Shown here: positions 59,201 to 64,000 of the stretch, in pieces | Position numbering within the stretch: the first letter of the stretch is position 1 | Layout: every line of letters begins with the position of its first letter | Origin: Rehmannia glutinosa | Taxonomy: Eukaryota; Streptophyta; Magnoliopsida; Lamiales; Orobanchaceae | DNA length: 64,000 nucleotides | Reading direction: 5' to 3' | NCBI GenBank assembly: GCA_016081115.2 | Contig: JABTTQ020000359.1 | Span: 61,001 to 125,000 of the forward strand | The notes under the pieces: model-generated | Seen by the model: the letters and a program-made list of their open reading frames with translations, nothing else | Told to the model about the DNA's origin: nothing | Databases searched by the model: none | Position numbers and translations under genes: made by a program

Positions 59201-61189
59201 TGCATCAGTTCCTTTACACTGAAATTCAAGTTCAAGAAGCGCTCTGCTAGCAGCAACTCGAATTTGCCACGTTTTTGAGGTCCGATATGGTTTAATAAGT
59301 TCAATGATGCGATCCTGGATATGTCAGCACATGCCATATTAGAATAGACTAGTCAAGCACACATCGTAGGGCAGGTAAAAACTTACAAGAGGTATGAACT
59401 CTGAGAGTTTGAGTGCCATTCGTGTCAGTGATTGAATACAGCTGATTGTCAAAATCCCATTGTGGCTTGGCATCAACCTGTTATTCACAATATCAAAACC
59501 AAAGAGTTTTACATAAACAAACGTGGTTTTGGAACTGACAATTAATGTGGTACCTGTCGAATTGCAAAAGACGATCAAGTCGTTTCAAAAGGGAGGGTAA
59601 ATAGATGATACTCTGCCACAAGATCAACAAGCAGCAGAAATTAAAAATACAAATAAAAATAACCAAGCAACAGCATATTATAAAGATACAAATAACCAAG
59701 TCGAAGTCAATATGACAGACAAAAATAAAAAGGATGACAAAAACATAAAATAATTTTCTAAGGGGCACCAGTCATAATAGCACTAACAATATCAATAACC
59801 TCCCAGATTCTGGGTTCACAGGAAAGGGGTACACTTCATAGATAGTAAAGCATAGGAACTATTTAATTGTTATATTTCCAGATGAAGAGCCTATAAAAGG
59901 AGCTAGCAGCCGGAAACTAAAAATCTCAAATGGTCTTAGAACTTGAACGTGTTTAAATGCCTCCAACTTCCATACTATTATCCATATGACTGTAAAATTA
60001 TATTAGGGAACTCAACAGTTTAATTAATAAAGGTTGGTATATGACTTCTAGTCTCTGAAAGCTGGAAACGCATCGTTCAAATAGGTTAACTAATTACAAA
60101 TGCAGATAACAACAGTTTCACGACCACGTGTTTTTCTATAAAAGGTGAGAAATGCTAAGATCGTCTATAAAAGAAACTAGATCCATCACCGTTTTAAGGG
60201 CAAAAAGGAACATGGAGAGGAGACAGCAGTAACATCAATAACAGCGACATTATCAGGTGAATCAGATAATATACCTGCTGTCCAAATTCAAGCTCACCAA
60301 CAGACTGCACCAATGCAGCTACCCAGAAAGCATCCGAGCACGTGTTCCCACTGTTATCATTGTACTACAAGCAAGATAGAACCCAAAAATTAAGTAAGAG
60401 AGTATCACTAAATTTGACATGATAGACACCAGGAAAAAAAGAAAAGGGCCAACAACAACAACAACGAATACAGTCCAAGTTGAGTGGACATATTTCCATT
60501 AAAAAAGAACTTGGCTGTTACTGATACAATTTTGGCCTCTTATCCAATTGTGGATAAATTTCCAAAATAGTGTAATCAATCTGACACGGTAAAAGGCCTG
60601 TACAATTACAAGTTTTTCACATAGAAGCTATTTATAGGGACATTGAAATTATGTATAAATAATCACTGTCTACCACCAAATTGAGGCCCAAAAGTGTGCA
60701 ACATATTACCCAGCAACAAAGTCAATCCCGATATAAAAGAAACAACCACACACAAAACAAGGTTCTACACTTGATTTAGGAACCAACAAAGAAGCATATA
60801 AACCAAACATGTACGCAACACGCATTTCCTTCCAATCTGTTACCAAAATAAATAATGCGTCTTAACACAAGCATGCGCTCACACACAGACCCTTAAAAAT
60901 GAGGAGGCAAGGCCACACCAAATTTGCAGCACTGACTGACTGTACAGAAGCAGCACAATTGAAAAACAGCAACATGTATAATCACACTTTCCTAGTGTAC
61001 CAGGACTACCATTTATCATCAGAGCTACAATTGGATTATCTAACCACTCAAAAGTCCATTGAAAATCAATCACTCTATTATCATCAAACAAGAAACAGAT
61101 ACCTTCAAAAGTTGCAAGATAAACTCAACAGCTTCTCTAGGGCTTTTCTTGTCTGAAGATCTGACCATAGCCACAGCATGTGGTATTGC
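56204..61189 (-). CDS. TAF2: TAF2, TFIID subunit: 3' part of the gene, 7 exons, one apparent frameshift
   Basis: TAF2 is the large aminopeptidase-like TFIID subunit that contacts initiator DNA. Exons, 5' to 3': 61103-61189, 60275-60364, 59554-59612, 59387-59477, 59152-59314, 58785-58968, 56204-57616; all introns are GT-AG and phases agree. The first six encode the helical-repeat part: PHAVAMVRSSDKKSPREAVE, DNSGNTCSDAFWVAALVQSV, LPSLLKRLDRLLQFDRLMPS, PYRTSKTWQIRVAASRALLE. The last exon has the acidic linker after VPTLYGVPRDETLRTGHTK, KKPKIKIRVKQSL, and a Lys-rich tail (KKEKKKKKDKDKKRKKN) ending HKIKIKFKNRTLGKQ. The catalytic-like N-terminal half is missing and should lie beyond 64000 if the gene is whole. 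A 69-bp tandem duplication has lost one base in its downstream copy, shifting the frame. Confidence 0.85.
56933..57069 (-). repeat. 69-bp tandem duplication in the last TAF2 exon
   Basis: 57001-57069 is 69 bp (23 codons) and 56933-57000 is the same unit with a few changes and one base missing near 56985. Both start GCTTGCTCCTCCACGATC on the plus strand. Confidence 0.9.
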
Positions 61190-62759
61190 CTGAACATGAA
61201 GGGGAAAAAAACTAGCTGAAGAAATTTGAAATAATAATAGTTCAATGTCAATGGAAAAATAACCTGATAACATGTCTTCTACATTATTTACATCACCATA
61301 GAAATCCATTTAGTAATTTTTATTCATTAATTAGTGATTATGTCCTTCAGTTCAACGTTACAGTTTCAATAGTTTATCTGGCCAAATATAACCACTCTCT
61401 GATATAAAATCTTGTGGAGGAGGCAAAGTAGGTGAGGAGTGAGCTACTGTGCTTTATGTTAATAGGCAGATACAGCTTTTATCATAAAATACCCTGAGGT
61501 TTAGCCTAATTACCAAAAATTTCAGCTATCTTTCAAAATTACTAATACCCCTTGAGGCTTTTATTTACTTACCAAAATCCTCTCGAGGTGTAATTTGTAA
61601 AATAAAAACAAATATGAAGGGGATATTTGTAATTTAGGAATATAGTCGTGTCTTTTAATTAGACTGAACCCAAGGGTGTTTTTTGCAACTAACCTATATA
61701 TAGAGATGTCAATAAGGGCCAGCCCTTGTCCTACCCTATAAATTTGAGGGTCGGGCCTATATTTCATAGGCCCTTATAACATGAGGGTTTATTAGCTGGC
61801 CATAATTAGCCCTAGGGCTGACTAGGGTTAGGGCTAGGCCAGCCCTTACGGCTTTTTTCTCAATAAAGATTTTGCATTTTATAAATTTATATATTTAAAA
61901 TTTACACCTATAATACTGCCAAATTTAATATTTGGTCTCATATATCAATTATCATTTAATATTAGCAAATCATATCACGCCATTGTTTATTAGATTGTTG
62001 ATGCTTTTTTATTAATTCATAAAAAGCCATATTTTCATTTATTTCTAGATATATCATGTCATTTTTAATAGTTTCTTTCCAAGTCTTATTAGGTCTTCCT
62101 CTGCCTTTATTAATTCATAAAATTATTTTTAAAAAAATTCTCATTTATTGTTAGTTTTTATTAGATTATATTATATCAGTATTTCATTTGGTTAGAAATA
62201 TTAAACTTATAAAACATGACTTCATCAAAAATAAAATAAAATAAAATAGGGTCACCGTAGTCCAACCCTAGCCCTAGATTTTTTCAAGCCCCGAGAGCTT
62301 TTTAGCCCTTAGCCTTAAGAAGGGCTAGGGCCTTTTACGGCAAAGAGTAGGGTCGGGATGGGCTCTTATTGACATCTCTACCTATATATATCTATTAAAT
62401 ACATTGAATGGAAGACCATAAACAGACAAAAACACACACACATGAGAGAGAGAGAGAGAGAGAAATACTCATTTTAGTTGGAGCAAATGTGAAGTGTTGT
62501 TAGGCGCACTCGAGGCACACGGGGCGCGAAAAAAACGCCTCCGGAACTCCAAGGCGAGGAATGTTCCGTAAGCGCGTGCCTCTGTTAGATTGCAACTTAT
62601 TTATTAACAACATAAAACACACTTTCATGTCATAGTCAACACTTTTAACCTTTTTTACTTTCAAAATAACCTGAAAAACTCCCAAAAAATAGAAATTAGG
62701 GTTTCAATTAATTAAGATTAAATTTAAGCCTTGTAGGTTTTTCAAATTTTCAGCTTATT
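61190..62759. other. Probable TAF2 intron or upstream sequence
   Basis: Apart from the MITE at 61701-62380 this holds AT-rich DNA, a (GA)n run at 62443-62462 and, near 62500-62580, GC-rich words (GGCGCACTCGAGGC, GGGGCGCG) that could be the subterminal part of the hAT element that follows. No TAF2 exon was found here. Confidence 0.4.
61701..62380. mobile_element. hAT-type MITE (TAGAGATGTCAATAAGGG family), copy 2
   Basis: Both ends carry TAGAGATGTCAATAAG (perfect on the left, GAGCCC variation further in on the right), flanked by identical CCTATATA (61693-61700 and 62381-62388). The 680 bp have the same plan as 50142-50905. The TAGAG tip fits the hAT end consensus. Confidence 0.9.
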
Positions 62760-62778
62760 ATTCCTCTCAATTTAAATC

Positions 62779-64000
62779 ATGGAAGGTAATAGTGGTTCAA
62801 CACAAGCCGGACAATCATCAAAAGATGCGGCATGGGAACATTGTAGAAGGGTACGTCCGAACAATAAAAACGACTTGTAACTATTCTATTAAAGTTGTAA
62901 GGGGGTGTTTTTCAACATCTTGTTGAGGACTATCAACGCGTTACAAAGTGCACGAGTGTGGACCTCTTGTTAGTCAATCGATAAGAGAATATATGGATCA
63001 AAAGGCCTAAAAATAATATTTCCAATCTTGAATGCCGAATTTTGTGGACGACCCTTTTTGGTGATGATGTAGACTTGATAATATTGGAGCTCATACACCT
63101 CAAATGACAAATTTGTGAGTATGTCAAAGAAGAGCAAAGCAAATTGGTCAATGGACATGTATTGTCAAAAAAAGAGAGAGGCAAACCATAGTGAATGAGT
63201 CGCATGCTAAGGACTTGAGAGAAGAGGTTTGCATGGTCATTTGTGAGTGGATGTATGATACGGCAATTCCTTTTAATGCCGTCAGATATCCTAGTTTTCC
63301 AAAGATGTTGAACCTCATTGGCCATTATGGTATTGGTTTTAAAGGACCTAATTATCATAAGGTACATGTTTCTTTTCTAAGAAATGCGGTTGATGATGTG
63401 CTTGATAACTACATCAAGACTTGTGAGGAAGAATGAGCCAAATATGGTTGTAGTTTGATGGTTGGACACACAAAAGGCAAAGGACATTGATAAATTTTCT
63501 GGTGAATTCTCCGAAAGGTTCTGTTTTCCTCGAGTCAGTTGATGCTTCTGATTATTCCAAGACGGGAGACAAGATGTTTGAGTTGATTGATAGATTTGTG
63601 GAGCGCGTGGGAGAAGCAAATGTTGTCCAAGTTGTCATAGATAATGCAAATAGCAATGTACTCGCGGGTAAAAAACTAAATTACTTAATCTTTTGTCTTG
63701 TCAATTTTCATTTTTTTCTATATGTCATCTGGAAAATGTAGTTAACAATATATTTTCTAACTTGATTTGTGAGGAGATTGTTGGAAGAAAAAGGGCTCAC
63801 TTGTAGGGGGATATGTTCAAGAGGCCTTTCCGTCCAACAATCTCCCGACAAATCAAGTTAGAAAATATATTGTTAACTACATTTTCAGATGACATAAAGA
63901 AAAATGAGAGTTGACAAGACAAAAGATTAAGTAATTTAGTTTCTTACCCGCGAATACATTGCTACTTGCATTATCTCATGCGATAACTGGACAACATTTG
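62779..64000 (+). pseudogene. Decayed hAT-superfamily transposase (BED finger, DUF659), cut by the window edge
   Basis: An ATG at 62779 opens MEGNSGSTQAGQSSKDAAWE, the usual lead-in to a BED zinc finger, then stops. DUF659 follows: EWMYDTAIPFNAVRYPSF and MLNLIGHYGIGFKGPNY, with TGA in place of the Trp codon after CEEE (63434). After a frame change come LINFLVNSPKGSVFLESVDA and VVQVVIDNANSNVLAG (63480-63670). KRAHL (63790) would be the next conserved block after a likely intron. Several stops and indels mean it is dead. From 63617 the sequence is inverted-duplicated (see the foldback entry), so the gene is rearranged as well. Confidence 0.85.
63617..64000. repeat. Inverted duplication of hAT transposase sequence (foldback)
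   Basis: 63617-63796 and 63827-64000 are inverted copies at roughly 90% identity with a spacer of about 30 bases (GCTCACTTGTAGGGGG...). The arms span the transposase codons for VVQVVIDNANSNVLAG and the AT-rich stretch that looks like an intron. The right arm runs to the last base, so the full arm length is unknown. Confidence 0.9.

Noticed and set aside
1..64000. CRISPR arrays, operons, prokaryotic ribosome sites and organelle DNA
   Set aside because: Introns, polyadenylated SINEs, LTR elements and nuclear gene families show plant nuclear DNA; no regularly spaced repeat array of CRISPR type was seen.

Overview
This window is nuclear DNA of a flowering plant, most likely a eudicot. It has long AT-rich intergenic stretches, intron-rich genes with plant splice sites, and several generations of plant transposable elements. 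Four plant genes can be recognised by their encoded proteins: a Casparian strip membrane protein (CASP), the spliceosomal cyclophilin CYP18-2, SPINDLY (SPY) and TAF2. The wording of the SPY protein is closest to the asterid versions I remember, but I cannot name a species.

Layout. 1-8.9 kb is transposon debris: a degenerate minus-strand Ty1/copia element (886-5579) sits inside the LTR of an older retroelement, followed by a dead 5'-truncated LINE carrying a hAT-type MITE. 9.2-10.35 kb is a Mutator-like element with long TIRs. 10.65-12.17 kb is CASP (minus, 3 exons, intact). 12.6-14.9 kb holds two hAT-like nonautonomous elements and older repeat remnants. 15.1-17.2 kb is CYP18-2 (plus, 5 exons, intact). 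18.9-29.1 kb is SPY (minus, 17 coding exons), convergent with CYP18-2; its splice sites are preserved but its exons show six apparent single-base indels. A possible mitochondrial-presequence exon of an unknown divergent gene starts at 31.2 kb.

31.5-56 kb is a repeat block built from a roughly 3.6-kb segment present as two long copies (B, 32.8-38.4; D, 48.3-55.9) and three partial ones (A, C, E). The copies were later hit by a 1.67-kb solo LTR, a SINE-like element with a 16-bp target duplication, two hAT-type MITEs, a MULE-like element and a Harbinger/Tourist MITE. A 3.9-kb LTR-like element and a short Helitron candidate lie between E and D. Empty sites in sister copies confirm several insertions.

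56.2-61.2 kb is the 3' part of TAF2 (minus, 7 exons, one apparent frameshift inside a 69-bp tandem repeat). 62.7-64 kb is a decayed hAT transposase gene (plus) whose last part is duplicated in inverted orientation, forming a long hairpin cut by the window edge.

The host genes are not an operon and share no pathway: CASP builds the endodermal diffusion barrier, CYP18-2 acts in the spliceosome, SPY O-fucosylates nuclear and cytosolic proteins and restrains gibberellin signalling, and TAF2 is part of TFIID. I found no clearly new biological system. The best leads are the foldback of transposase sequence, the indel pattern in SPY and TAF2, and the layered segmental repeat.
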